Below, in pieces: positions 41,659 through 50,557 of a stretch of 64,000 nucleotides of DNA. Location of the stretch: assembly GCF_027812955.1 (NCBI RefSeq), contig NZ_JAPYZV010000003.1:1-64000 (forward strand), in the 5' to 3' direction. Each line of letters begins with the position of its first letter. The first letter of the stretch is position 1. The notes beneath the pieces are model-generated. The model searched no databases, was not told the origin of the DNA, and saw nothing but the letters and a program-made list of their open reading frames with translations. This stretch comes from Pedococcus sp. 5OH_020. GTDB lineage: Bacteria; Actinomycetota; Actinomycetes; Actinomycetales; Dermatophilaceae. A program made the translations under genes and the position numbers.

Positions 41659-42486
41659 ATGACCGACTATCGCCTGCGGTACGAGGTGAACTGCTCGATC
41701 CTGTTCACCGAGCTGCCCCTCCTCGAGCGCCCGGCCGCAGCCAAGGACGCCGGCTTCGACGCCATCGAGCTCTGGTGGCCGTGGCCGGACCAGCCGGTGC
41801 CCTCCGACGCGGAGGTCGACGCCCTCGTCGCAGCGGTCCAGGACGCCGGGGTCCAGCTCGTCGGACTGAACTTCTTCGCCGGAGACCTGGCAGGGCCGGA
41901 CTGCGGCGTCCTTTCCATACCGGACCGCGTGCAGGAGTTCCGCGACAACATCGACGCCACCATCGGCATCGGGGAGCGTCTAGGGGTCGGTGCTTTCAAC
42001 GCGTTGTTCGGCAACCGGGTCGACCAGGCACGTCCGGAGCAACAGGACGAGCTCGGGCGCGAGTCCCTGGCCCTCGCCGCCAAGGCCGCGGACCGTATCG
42101 GCGCGACCGTCCTCGTCGAGTCGGTGAGCGGTCCCAAGCCCTACCCGCTGCGCTCGGCGAAGGACGCGGTGACCGTGGTCGACGACGTGCGCGCGACCGG
42201 CGCCTCCAACGTCGCCTTCCTGCTGGACCTCTACCACCTCGCCGCGAACGGCGACGACCTCGAGGCGGCGATCTCCCGGTACGCCGACCGCACCGGGCAC
42301 GTGCAGATCGCCGACGCGCCCGGTCGCGGCGAGCCGGGCAGCGGCGAGCTCGACCTCGACGGCCATCTCGCCCGCCTCGCCCAGCAGGGCTATGTCGGCT
42401 GGGTCGGTCTGGAGTACAAGCCGACCACCGCCACCACGCCCGAGAGCTTCGGATGGCTCCCTCGCGAGCGCCGCGCAGCCGGCTGA
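41659..42486 (+). CDS. hyi: Hydroxypyruvate isomerase
   Basis: TIM-barrel isomerase of 275 residues interconverting hydroxypyruvate and tartronate semialdehyde. Recognisable segments are YEVNCSILFTELPLLERP at the start, GFDAIELWWPW, GLNFFAGD, VLVESVSGPKPYPL with a metal-binding Glu, LLDLYHLAANGDDL, and GHVQIADAPGRGEPGSGELD. ATG 41659 is chosen for its start MTDYRLRYEVNCS and the nearby TGAGGA; the longer frame is unlikely. It opens the glyoxylate operon with glxR, gcl and glycerate kinase. Confidence 0.94.
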   Translation: MTDYRLRYEVNCSILFTELPLLERPAAAKDAGFDAIELWWPWPDQPVPSDAEVDALVAAVQDAGVQLVGLNFFAGDLAGPDCGVLSIPDRVQEFRDNIDATIGIGERLGVGAFNALFGNRVDQARPEQQDELGRESLALAAKAADRIGATVLVESVSGPKPYPLRSAKDAVTVVDDVRATGASNVAFLLDLYHLAANGDDLEAAISRYADRTGHVQIADAPGRGEPGSGELDLDGHLARLAQQGYVGWVGLEYKPTTATTPESFGWLPRERRAAG

Positions 42487-42517
42487 CCCATCAGCGCAAC
42501 GAAACCAGGAGAACCCT

Positions 42518-43402
42518 ATGAGCACCATCGCCTTCATCGGTCTCGGCATCATGGGCAGCCCCATGGCGGTACACCTCCAGAACGCCGGCCACCGCGTCGT
42601 CGGCTTCAACCCTTCCCCGGACAAGACCGCCCCCTTGGTGCAGGCGGGGGGCTCGGCGGCCGGATCGGTAGCCGACGCGGTCCGGGACGCCGACGTGGTG
42701 GCCGTGATGGTCCCCGACAGCCCGGACGTCCGGGACGTCCTGACCGGCGAGGACGGCGTCTTCGCCAACGCGAAGGAGGGCACGCTGGTCATCGACTTCT
42801 CGAGTATCCGTCCGGACGTGACCGTCGAGCTGGCGAAGACCGCCAAGGCCAAAGGCTTCCGGCTGCTGGACGCGCCGGTCTCCGGCGGCGAGGCCGGCGC
42901 CAAGAACGCCGCACTGTCGATCATGGTCGGCGGAGAGGCGACGGACTTCGAGGCGGCACGAGAGGTCTTCGACGCGCTGGGTAGGACGGTCGTCCACGTC
43001 GGCGGCAACGGCGCCGGCCAGACCGTCAAGGCTGCGAACCAGCTCATCGTCGCCGCCAACATCCAGGCGCTCGCCGAGGCGGTCGTCTTCCTCGGGGCCT
43101 ACGGGGTCGACCTGGAGGCAGCGCTCGACGTCCTCGGTGGTGGGCTGGCCGGGTCGAAGGTGCTGGAGCAGAAGAGGTCGGCCATGGCCAGCCACGACTT
43201 CACCCCCGGGTTCCGCATCGACCTGCACCACAAGGATCTCGGCATCGTCACCTCAGCGGCTCGAGAGGCTGGCGTGGTCGTACCCGTCGGAGGGCTGCTC
43301 GCCCAGCTCATGGCCTCGGCCCGGGCGAACGGCGACGGCGCACTCGACCACTCGGGGCTGCTCCGTGGCGTGGAGCGCCTCTCAGGCCGGCTCAGCGACT
43401 GA
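42518..43402 (+). CDS. glxR: Tartronate semialdehyde reductase
   Basis: NAD(P)H-dependent 2-hydroxy-3-oxopropionate reductase of the beta-hydroxyacid dehydrogenase family, 294 residues, forming D-glycerate. The Rossmann motif [18 protein letters not shown] is at residues 4-21. The substrate motif [11 protein letters not shown] is near residue 125, and the catalytic Lys lies in [13 protein letters not shown]-terminal helices contain [16 protein letters not shown] 42518 follows CCAGGAG. It lies 31 bases downstream of hyi and 179 bases upstream of gcl. Confidence 0.95.
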   Translation: MSTIAFIGLGIMGSPMAVHLQNAGHRVVGFNPSPDKTAPLVQAGGSAAGSVADAVRDADVVAVMVPDSPDVRDVLTGEDGVFANAKEGTLVIDFSSIRPDVTVELAKTAKAKGFRLLDAPVSGGEAGAKNAALSIMVGGEATDFEAAREVFDALGRTVVHVGGNGAGQTVKAANQLIVAANIQALAEAVVFLGAYGVDLEAALDVLGGGLAGSKVLEQKRSAMASHDFTPGFRIDLHHKDLGIVTSAAREAGVVVPVGGLLAQLMASARANGDGALDHSGLLRGVERLSGRLSD

Positions 43403-43581
43403 GCCCGACCACCCCGTACCCCGCCATCTCCCTCGGTTCCCCTCGACCGACGCCCCTCAACGGACCCCCGCCACTCACCCGCCACGCCGCCCCCACCATC
43501 CGACCTAGGAGCGCCGGTGTTGTCCGGTGTTCTCACCTCGATCCGCGGGGCCGACCGGCCAGACAGACCAGGAGCATCACC

Positions 43582-45360
43582 ATGGCACGCATGACCGCGG
43601 CGCAAGCAGCCGTCGAGATCCTGAAGAAGGAGGGGGTGACCCACCTCTTCGGCCTGCCGGGAGCCGCGATCAACCCCTTCTACAAGGCGATGAAGACGAA
43701 CGGCGGGCTGCAGCACACCCTCGCCCGCCACGTGGAAGGCGCCTCCCACATGGCAGAGGGCTACACCCGCGCCAAGGCCGGCAACATCGGCGTCTGTGTC
43801 GGCACCAGCGGTCCGGCCGGCACCGACATGATCACCGGCCTCTACTCGGCGAGCGCCGACTCCGTCCCGATCCTGTGCATCACCGGCCAGGCGCCGGTGG
43901 CGAAGCTTCACAAGGAGGACTTCCAGGCCGTCGACATCGCGGCGATCGCCAAGCCGCTGACCAAGATGGCTGTCACCGTGCTCGAGCCGGCGCAGGTGCC
44001 GGGGACGTTCCAGCAGGCGTTCCACCTGATGCGGTCCGGACGCCCGGGTCCGGTGCTCATCGACCTGCCGATCGACGTCCAGCTCGCGGAGATCGAGTTC
44101 GACGTCGAGACCTACGAGCCGCTCCCCGTCTACAAGCCGGTCGCAACCCGCCCCCAGGTCGCAAAGGCGCTGGACCTGTTGGAGGCCAGCGAGCGTCCGC
44201 TCATCGTTGCCGGTGGCGGCGTCATCAACGCCGACGCGGCGGAGCTGCTCGTCGAGCTGGCGGAGCTCACCGGGGTGCCGGTCGTCCCCACGCTGATGGG
44301 CTGGGGCTCCATCCCGGACGACCACGAGCTCAACGCAGGCATGGTGGGCCTCCAGACGAGCCACCGCTACGGCAATGCGACGATGCTCGAGGCGGACTTC
44401 GTCCTGGGCATCGGGAACCGCTGGGCCAACCGCCATACCGGTGACCTCGAGACGTACACCCAGGGACGGACGTTCGTCCACGTCGACGTGGAGCCGACGC
44501 AGATCGGGCGCGTCTTCGCCCCCGACTACGGCATCGTGTCCGACGCCAAAGCGGCGCTGGAGCTCTTCGTGACCGTGGCGCGGGAGCGGCAGGAGGCCGG
44601 ACGCCTTCCTGACCGCCAGGGCTGGGCCCAGTCGTGTCAGGACCGCAAGCGCACCCTGTGGCGCAAGACCAACTTCGACGTCACGCCGATCAAGCCGCAG
44701 CGCGTCTACCAGGAGATGAACCGGGCGTTCGGCAAGGACGTCAGGTACGTCTCGACCATCGGTCTCTCCCAGATCCAGGCGGCCCAGCTGCTCCACGTCT
44801 ACAAGGACCGGCACTGGATCAACGCCGGTCAGGCCGGACCGCTGGGCTGGACCGTGCCGGCCGCGCTGGGAGTCGCCACCGCCGATCCGGACTCCCTCGT
44901 CGTGGCGCTGTCCGGGGACTACGACTTCCAGTTCATGATGGAGGAGCTCGCCGTCGGTGCGCAGTTCGCCATCCCGTACGTGCACGTCCTGGTGAACAAC
45001 GCCTACCTCGGCCTGATCCGTCAGTCCCAGCGAGGTTTCGACATGGACTACTGCGTCCAGCTGTCCTTCGACAACGTCAACTCGCCGGAGGTCAACGGCT
45101 ACGGCGTGGACCACGTCAAGGTGGCCGAGGGCCTGGGGTGCAAGGCCATTCGAGTCACGGACCCCGAGGAGATCCTCCCCGCCCTGGAGAAGGCCAAGAG
45201 CCTTGCCCAGGAGTACCGGGTCCCCGTGGTGGTCGAGGTCATCCTCGAGCGCGTCACCAACGTCTCGATGGGGCTCTCGATCGCCGGTGTCACGGAGTTC
45301 GAGGCGCTCGCCGAGTCCGGTGCCGACGCGCCCACAGCGCTGTTCGCCAACCTGGACTGA
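43582..45360 (+). CDS. gcl: Glyoxylate carboligase
   Basis: Thiamine-diphosphate enzyme of 592 residues that condenses two glyoxylate to tartronate semialdehyde and CO2. It is strikingly like the E. coli enzyme: [76 protein letters not shown], and the TPP motif region GDYDFQF to [20 protein letters not shown] (split). The usual N-terminal catalytic Glu of the superfamily is absent, as in known Gcl. ATG 43582 follows CAGGAGC. The 179-base gap upstream could contain its own promoter but no clear boxes were assigned. It is followed after 9 bases by glycerate kinase. Confidence 0.97.
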   Translation: MARMTAAQAAVEILKKEGVTHLFGLPGAAINPFYKAMKTNGGLQHTLARHVEGASHMAEGYTRAKAGNIGVCVGTSGPAGTDMITGLYSASADSVPILCITGQAPVAKLHKEDFQAVDIAAIAKPLTKMAVTVLEPAQVPGTFQQAFHLMRSGRPGPVLIDLPIDVQLAEIEFDVETYEPLPVYKPVATRPQVAKALDLLEASERPLIVAGGGVINADAAELLVELAELTGVPVVPTLMGWGSIPDDHELNAGMVGLQTSHRYGNATMLEADFVLGIGNRWANRHTGDLETYTQGRTFVHVDVEPTQIGRVFAPDYGIVSDAKAALELFVTVARERQEAGRLPDRQGWAQSCQDRKRTLWRKTNFDVTPIKPQRVYQEMNRAFGKDVRYVSTIGLSQIQAAQLLHVYKDRHWINAGQAGPLGWTVPAALGVATADPDSLVVALSGDYDFQFMMEELAVGAQFAIPYVHVLVNNAYLGLIRQSQRGFDMDYCVQLSFDNVNSPEVNGYGVDHVKVAEGLGCKAIRVTDPEEILPALEKAKSLAQEYRVPVVVEVILERVTNVSMGLSIAGVTEFEALAESGADAPTALFANLD

Positions 45361-45369
45361 AGACCACAG

Positions 45370-46500
45370 ATGCCCCGGGTCGTCCTCGCTCCAGACAAGT
45401 TCAAGGGCACGCTGACCGCCGCCGAGGTCGCGTCGTACCTGCGTGCCGGGCTCTGCTCGGTGTGCCCGGACGCCGAGGTCGTCGTCATCCCGGTCGCCGA
45501 TGGTGGCGACGGCACCCTGACAGCCGCGGAGGCTGCGGGTTTCGTCCGCGTGCCGGTGCGGACGCACGGCCCGACCGGTATGCCGCACACGTCCGCCTTC
45601 GCCAGGCGAGGGTCACAGGCCGTGGTGGAGCTCGCGGACGTCTCGGGGCTCGCCCAGCTGCCGCAGGGTCGCCCGGCGCCACTCACCGCGTCGAGCCACG
45701 GCACGGGCGAGGTCATCGCCGCAGCGCTGGACGCCGGGGCCGACCGCATCGTGGTCGGCATCGGAGGTAGCGCCTGCACTGACGGCGGCGCGGGGCTCCT
45801 GGAGGCGCTCGGCGCCCGGATCCTCACGGCGCAGGGGCGCCCGGTCGCACCGGGTGGTGGCGGGCTCGCGGACGCCTGCCACCTGGACCTCACGTCATTG
45901 CACCCTGCCCTCGCCGTCGCGCAGGTTGTCGTAGCCTCGGACGTCGACAACCCCCTCACGGGTGCCCGAGGGGCCGCTGCCGTGTACGGCCCTCAGAAGG
46001 GGGCCGGACCCCAGGATGTGGAGCGCCTCGACACGGCACTCACGCGATGGGCCGACCTCATGGCCGAGGCGACCGGGACAGACCTGCGGGACCACCCTGG
46101 CGCCGGGGCTGCCGGGGGCGTCGGCTTCGCCCTGCTCGCGGCCCTCGGAGCGACCCTGCGTGCGGGCGCCGAGCTGGTGTTCGAGCTCACCGGACTGGAC
46201 GAGGCGCTGGTGAACGCCGACCTCGTCGTCACCGGCGAGGGCTCCCTCGACAGACAGACCTTGCATGGGAAGGCCCCCGCTGCGGTGGCACGAGTGGCGG
46301 CAGCCCTCGGCGTGCCCGTCGTCGCGGTGGCAGGACGGGTGACGCTCGACCCGGAGGACCTTGCGACGCTGGGCCTGCGCACCGCGTACTCGCTCGTGCA
46401 GGAGGCGGGCTCAGCGAACCTGGCGCTCGCCGCGCCTGGGCCGTTGCTGAAGACCGTCGGAGCACGGATCGCCCGCGAGCAGCTGGTGGATGTGTCGTGA
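45370..46500 (+). CDS. glxK: Glycerate kinase
   Basis: Glycerate 2-kinase of 376 residues completing the glycerate route from glyoxylate. It has VLAPDKFKGTLTAAEVA at residues 4-20, PVADGGDGTL, GIGGSACTDGGAG, GPQKGAG, and TGEGSLDRQTLHGKAP. It is homologous to the 1025-2191 gene, but that copy belongs to the nucleoside cluster. ATG 45370 starts 9 bases after gcl. The stop overlaps GTG of the following FAH-family gene. Confidence 0.94.
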   Translation: MPRVVLAPDKFKGTLTAAEVASYLRAGLCSVCPDAEVVVIPVADGGDGTLTAAEAAGFVRVPVRTHGPTGMPHTSAFARRGSQAVVELADVSGLAQLPQGRPAPLTASSHGTGEVIAAALDAGADRIVVGIGGSACTDGGAGLLEALGARILTAQGRPVAPGGGGLADACHLDLTSLHPALAVAQVVVASDVDNPLTGARGAAAVYGPQKGAGPQDVERLDTALTRWADLMAEATGTDLRDHPGAGAAGGVGFALLAALGATLRAGAELVFELTGLDEALVNADLVVTGEGSLDRQTLHGKAPAAVARVAAALGVPVVAVAGRVTLDPEDLATLGLRTAYSLVQEAGSANLALAAPGPLLKTVGARIAREQLVDVS

Positions 46501-47423
46501 GGCTGGGACGGGTGGGTGCGCCTGGTGCCGAGACCCCGGTCGCGGTCGGTTCGGACGGGGGCCTGTACGACCTGACCGGCGTCACTGCCGACGTCGACGG
46601 CTCGTTCCTCGCCACGGAGCTGCGCGCTCTGGTGCCGGACCTGCTGCCGCGGTTCACCGAGGACGTCGCCCGCCGGGGCGCGCCCATCGCCAGACCGGGA
46701 AAGATCATCGGTATCGGCCTGAACTACGCGGCTCATGCAGCCGAAGCCGGGATGCCGAGACCTCAGGAGCCGGTGGTGTTCCTCAAGGCGCCCACGTCGC
46801 TGTGCGGCCCGGACGACGACATCCGGCTCAGGCCGGGATCGACGACCACGGACTACGAGGTGGAGCTCGGAGTGGTGCTGGGCGGCACGCTGCGTGACGA
46901 GGTCGACGAGGCTCGTGCCGCGGAGGCGGTCGCCGGTTACGTCCTGGCGCAGGACGTCTCCGACCGGGCGCTCCAGCTGCAGCGGGGCGGGACCTGGACC
47001 AAGGGCAAGTCCGCCGACACCTTCTGCCCGGTCGGACCGTGGCTCGTGACGCCCGACGAGCTGGGAGACCCGGGCGAGGTCCGCCTGCGGCTGCGCGTCA
47101 ACGGCCGCGTCCGGCAGGACGCCGTGACCAGCGACATGATCTTCACCGTCCCTGAGCTCCTCTGTTACGTCAGCAGCCTCATGACGCTCGAGGCTGGTGA
47201 CCTGCTGCTCACCGGCACACCGGCCGGGGTCGCCATGGGCCACGCCGAACCCCGGCCCTACCTGCGGCACGAGGATCTGGTCACCGCAGACGGCGGCGTG
47301 CTCGGCAGCCATCGCAACAGGGTGCTCGACCCGGCGCTGTGCCGGCCCATAGGCGCGCGAGCCAGCGGCAGGATGAGCACACGGCATACGGTCGAGGCAG
47401 GACGAGGAGGTGGGCAGCGATGA
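46497..47423 (+). CDS. Fumarylacetoacetate hydrolase family protein, candidate ureidoglycolate lyase
   Basis: FAH-fold metal-dependent hydrolase/lyase of 308 residues. The core contains IIGIGLNYAAHAAEAGMPRP, PVVFLKAPTSL, TTDYEVELGVVLGG with two metal-binding Glu, DVSDRALQLQ, TWTKGKSADTF, PVGPWLVTPDEL and LLTGTPAGVAMG. GTG 46497 overlaps glycerate kinase and the stop overlaps allantoinase (ATGA), so it is firmly inside the allantoin operon. The C-terminus has a basic tail of about 20 residues. No other ureidoglycolate-cleaving gene is visible, and FAH-type proteins are sometimes annotated as ureidoglycolate lyase, so that role is proposed as inference. Confidence 0.85.
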   Translation: MRLGRVGAPGAETPVAVGSDGGLYDLTGVTADVDGSFLATELRALVPDLLPRFTEDVARRGAPIARPGKIIGIGLNYAAHAAEAGMPRPQEPVVFLKAPTSLCGPDDDIRLRPGSTTTDYEVELGVVLGGTLRDEVDEARAAEAVAGYVLAQDVSDRALQLQRGGTWTKGKSADTFCPVGPWLVTPDELGDPGEVRLRLRVNGRVRQDAVTSDMIFTVPELLCYVSSLMTLEAGDLLLTGTPAGVAMGHAEPRPYLRHEDLVTADGGVLGSHRNRVLDPALCRPIGARASGRMSTRHTVEAGRGGGQR

Positions 47424-48757
47424 AGGGAGACGTGGTCCTGCGGGCACGCCGGGCCGTTGTCGACGGCCTGGAACGCGGCGCCTGCGTCGTGGTCCGCGAC
47501 GGTCGGGTGGCGGCCGTCGGGCCGTACGACGCGGTGCCTGAGGGCAGCCACGTCGTCGAGCTTGCCGACGACGAGGTGCTGCTGCCCGGGCTGGTCGACA
47601 CGCACGTGCACGTCAACGAGCCAGGGCGCACGGACTGGGAGGGGTTCGCGAGCGCTACGCGAGCTGCAGCCGCCGGTGGCGTCACGACGATCATCGACAT
47701 GCCACTCAACAGCATCCCGCCCACCGTCAGCGTGGCGGCACTGGAGGTGAAGCGGGCCGCCGCCCGCGACCAGTCCTTCGTGGACGTCGGCTTCTGGGGC
47801 GGTGCCATCCCGGGCAACCTGGCTGACCTTCACCCGCTGCACGACGCGGGCGTCTTCGGCTTCAAGTGCTTCCTCCTCCACTCCGGCGTGGAGGAGTTCC
47901 CCCACCTGGACGCGGAGGGCCTGCGCGCAGCCCTCACCGAGACGGCGGCCTTCGACGGCCTCGTCATCGTGCACGCCGAGGACGAGCACACCATCGAGAC
48001 GTCGGTCCAGCCCGGCGGTCGTGCGTATGCCGCCTTCCTGGGGTCGCGTCCGAAGGTGGCCGAGGAGCGAGCGATCGCGCAGGTCGTCGAGGCCGTGCGG
48101 GTCACCGGTGGGCGGGCGCACATCCTGCACCTGTCGGACGCGGACGCCCTTCCGCTGCTGGCGCAGGCCCGTCGCGAAGGGCTCCGGCTCTCGGTCGAGT
48201 CGTGCCCGCACTACCTCACCCTCGAGGCGGAGGAGATTTCGGACGGCGCCACGCAGTTCAAGTGCTGTCCCCCCATCCGTGAGCACGACAACCGTGAGCG
48301 GCTCTGGGCCGGTCTCGAGGACGGGACCATCGCCACGGTCGTATCTGACCACTCGCCCTGCACCCCGGACCTCAAGCGGTTCGCGACGGGGGACTTCAGC
48401 GAGGCCTGGGGTGGCATCGCCTCCCTCCAGCTGGGGCTTTCCGCGGTATGGACCGAGGCGCGCCGCAGGGGGCACGGGCTGGCCGACGTGGTGCGGTGGA
48501 TGGCGCAGGCGCCCGCCGACCAGGTGCGCCTGACCGACCGCGGACGGATCAGCGTGGGCGCGGTGGCCGACTTCGCCGTCTTCGCGCCGGACGACGCCTT
48601 CGTGGTCGACGTGGCTGCGCTGCATCACAAGAACCCCGTGTCGGCGTACGCCGGCCGCAAGCTCACCGGTACCGTCCGCCAGACCTGGCTGGACGGCAGC
48701 CCGCTCGACCTCGAGGCCGCGCCGCGCGGCCGTCTCCTGCAGAGAGGACAGTCATGA
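47420..48757 (+). CDS. allB: Allantoinase
   Basis: Amidohydrolase of 445 residues hydrolysing allantoin to allantoate. Metal ligands are visible as His62 and His64 (DTHVHVNEPGRTDWEGF), Lys in GFKCFLLHSGV, His in IVHAED, His in ILHLSD, and Asp in VVSDHSPC. The segment CCPPIRE is typical of AllB. ATG 47420 is preceded by GAGGAGG and overlaps the FAH gene stop. It overlaps allE by 4 bases. It is a different branch from the hydantoinase at 5300 and the PuuE-like protein at 12900. Confidence 0.95.
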   Translation: MKGDVVLRARRAVVDGLERGACVVVRDGRVAAVGPYDAVPEGSHVVELADDEVLLPGLVDTHVHVNEPGRTDWEGFASATRAAAAGGVTTIIDMPLNSIPPTVSVAALEVKRAAARDQSFVDVGFWGGAIPGNLADLHPLHDAGVFGFKCFLLHSGVEEFPHLDAEGLRAALTETAAFDGLVIVHAEDEHTIETSVQPGGRAYAAFLGSRPKVAEERAIAQVVEAVRVTGGRAHILHLSDADALPLLAQARREGLRLSVESCPHYLTLEAEEISDGATQFKCCPPIREHDNRERLWAGLEDGTIATVVSDHSPCTPDLKRFATGDFSEAWGGIASLQLGLSAVWTEARRRGHGLADVVRWMAQAPADQVRLTDRGRISVGAVADFAVFAPDDAFVVDVAALHHKNPVSAYAGRKLTGTVRQTWLDGSPLDLEAAPRGRLLQRGQS

Positions 48758-49617
48758 CGCCCAGCGACTCCGCCACCCCGGTCGCGCGCACAGCGCGGTA
48801 CTACGCGCCGGCCGGTGGGTTGCCGCCGCAGACGCAGCTCACCACGGACCGGGCCGTGTTCACCCAGGCGTACGCGGTGCTCCCGCGCGGCACCATGACC
48901 GACATCGTCACCAGCAGCCTGCCGTTCTGGGAGGGGACTCGCTTGTGGGTGGTCGCCAGGCCCCTGTCCGGGTTCGCCGAGACGTTCTCCCAGTACATCG
49001 TCGAGGTCCAACCGGGAGGCGGCAGCGACCGCCCGGAGCTCGACCCTGGCGCCGAAGGGGTGCTGTTCGTCGTCTCCGGGGAGCTCACGCTCACGCTGGG
49101 GGAGGAGCAGCACCTGCTGGCTGAGGGCGGTTACGCCTTCCTGCCGCCGGGACAGCAGTGGACGCTGCGCAACGCCGGCCAGCGAAGCGCCACCTTCCAC
49201 TGGGTCCGCAAGGCGTACCAGCGCGTCGACGGCGTGGAGGCGCCCTCGGCCTTCGTGACGAACGAGGTGGACGTCGAAGGCGTCGAGATGCCGGACACCC
49301 AAGGAGCGTGGCGCACGCAGCGGTTCGTCGACCCGCTCGACGTGCGGCATGACATGCACGTCAACATCGTCAGCTTCGAGCCCGGTGGAGCGATCCCGTT
49401 CCCCGAGACCCATGTCATGGAGCACGGCCTGTACGTCCTCGAGGGCAAGGCGGTGTACCTGCTGAACAACGACTGGGTGGAGGTCCAGGAGGGCGACTTC
49501 ATGTGGTTGCGCGCCTTCTGCCCGCAGGCCTGCTACGCCGGCGGACCCGGGCGGTTCCGCTACCTTCTCTACAAGGACGTCAACAGGCACGCGACGCTGA
49601 GCCGGCAGCTGGTCTAG
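48754..49617 (+). CDS. allE: (S)-ureidoglycine aminohydrolase
   Basis: Bicupin Mn2+ enzyme of 287 residues releasing ammonia from ureidoglycine to give ureidoglycolate. The second cupin carries the metal site Glu218, His220 and His224 in FPETHVMEHGLYVLEG, with the Gln ligand expected in FCPQACYAGG. The first cupin (about 70-150) includes GVLFVVSGELTLTLG. The start ARTARYYAPAGGLPPQTQ is typical of AllE/YlbA. ATG 48754 overlaps allB. Its substrate is normally made by allantoate amidohydrolase (AllC), which is not in the window. Confidence 0.93.
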   Translation: MTPSDSATPVARTARYYAPAGGLPPQTQLTTDRAVFTQAYAVLPRGTMTDIVTSSLPFWEGTRLWVVARPLSGFAETFSQYIVEVQPGGGSDRPELDPGAEGVLFVVSGELTLTLGEEQHLLAEGGYAFLPPGQQWTLRNAGQRSATFHWVRKAYQRVDGVEAPSAFVTNEVDVEGVEMPDTQGAWRTQRFVDPLDVRHDMHVNIVSFEPGGAIPFPETHVMEHGLYVLEGKAVYLLNNDWVEVQEGDFMWLRAFCPQACYAGGPGRFRYLLYKDVNRHATLSRQLV

Positions 49618-49715
49618 CAGACGGCGCGGCAGTGCGCCGGGCATGATGGGGCGGGTTGGGCGCGGGTGGACCGGTCGGGTCGCCGGACATGGCGCAGGTG
49701 GAGGCAGGTGAGCCG

Positions 49716-50405
49716 ATGACGCAGCCACGACGCCAGTCGGGGATCGTGAGCCTGCTCGTGCGCGAAGGGAGCTACGCGACGGGTCCTCAGGTGCTGTCCG
49801 AGCTCCGCCGGGTCATCGTCTCGGGACAGGTGCCGCCGGGCAGCCCGATCCCGCTCGACGACGTCGCCGCCTTCTTCGGGGTCAGCCTGATCCCGGTGCG
49901 CGAGGCGCTGAAAACCCTTCTCGGAGAAGGGCTTCTCGCTCATCAGCCGCGGCTGGGCTATACGGTCACGGCCTTGTCCTCGGCGGAGCTCGAAGAGCTC
50001 TACGTCGTGCGGGGCGCCCTGGAGGCGGCCGCCCTGGACGCTGCCGTCCGGCAGTCCACCGCTGCGGACCACGCCCGCGCCACCGCGATCCACGCGAAGC
50101 TCGTCGACGCCGTGGCGACGAGGGATGCGGCGGGCTTCCAGCACGCGAGCCGCGACTTCCACGAGGCGCTGCTGGCGCCCTGTCGTATGCCGCGCCTGCT
50201 GCACATGCTCGACATCGCGTGGAACCTCACCGAGCCGTTCCAGACGATGATGCAGCTCACGGAGGACGAGCGGGCCGAGCTGCGGGCGGACCACGAGGCC
50301 ATGCTCGCCGCCTTCACCGCACGTGACGCCGAGCGGCTGAGGGCCGTCAGCGGTGAGCACCACGACCGCCTCGCCGCCTGCATCGCCAGGTTGTCGCCCA
50401 GGTAG
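49716..50405 (+). CDS. GntR family regulator 3, FCD type
   Basis: Transcription factor of 229 residues. The winged helix contains VLSELRRVIVSGQVPPGSPI and FFGVSLIPVREALKTLLGEG, and the FCD domain follows (about residues 85-225) with HASRDFHEALL carrying the characteristic metal-binding His. ATG 49716 is preferred, with AGGTGAG just upstream; ATG 49689 is possible. It lies between the allantoin operon and the permease/racemase pair. Candidate operators are the repeats at 50417-50490 before the permease gene. Confidence 0.88.
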   Translation: MTQPRRQSGIVSLLVREGSYATGPQVLSELRRVIVSGQVPPGSPIPLDDVAAFFGVSLIPVREALKTLLGEGLLAHQPRLGYTVTALSSAELEELYVVRGALEAAALDAAVRQSTAADHARATAIHAKLVDAVATRDAAGFQHASRDFHEALLAPCRMPRLLHMLDIAWNLTEPFQTMMQLTEDERAELRADHEAMLAAFTARDAERLRAVSGEHHDRLAACIARLSPR

Positions 50406-50416
50406 GACGATACGTC

Positions 50417-50490
50417 CGGTTGTTACCGTTCCAGACCTCGTCGGTGACGTTCGTGTGTCGGGAGGGGCGGAGATATACCCAGATATACGG
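50417..50490. promoter_or_regulatory. Repeats upstream of the NCS1 permease gene
   Basis: CGGTTGTTACCG (50417-50428) is an inverted repeat with four-base arms. AGATATACCC and AGATATACGG (50471-50490) are direct tandem ten-base repeats in an unusually AT-rich patch. They lie in the 152-base gap between gntR3 and the permease and are candidate GntR or other regulator sites. AGGAGG at 50547-50552 is the permease ribosome binding site. Confidence 0.4.
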
Positions 50491-50557
50491 TTCCGGATAC
50501 ACCACGGAAACTGTTCTCTCCCTAGGGTTTACGCAATCCGAGACCCAGGAGGTCACC

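Noticed and set aside
43099-45588. A very long minus-strand open frame (829 codons) opposite gcl
   Set aside because: It is antisense to the highly conserved glyoxylate carboligase and glxR genes and has the His/Asp/Arg/Val-rich composition of a high-GC shadow frame; no domain is recognisable.
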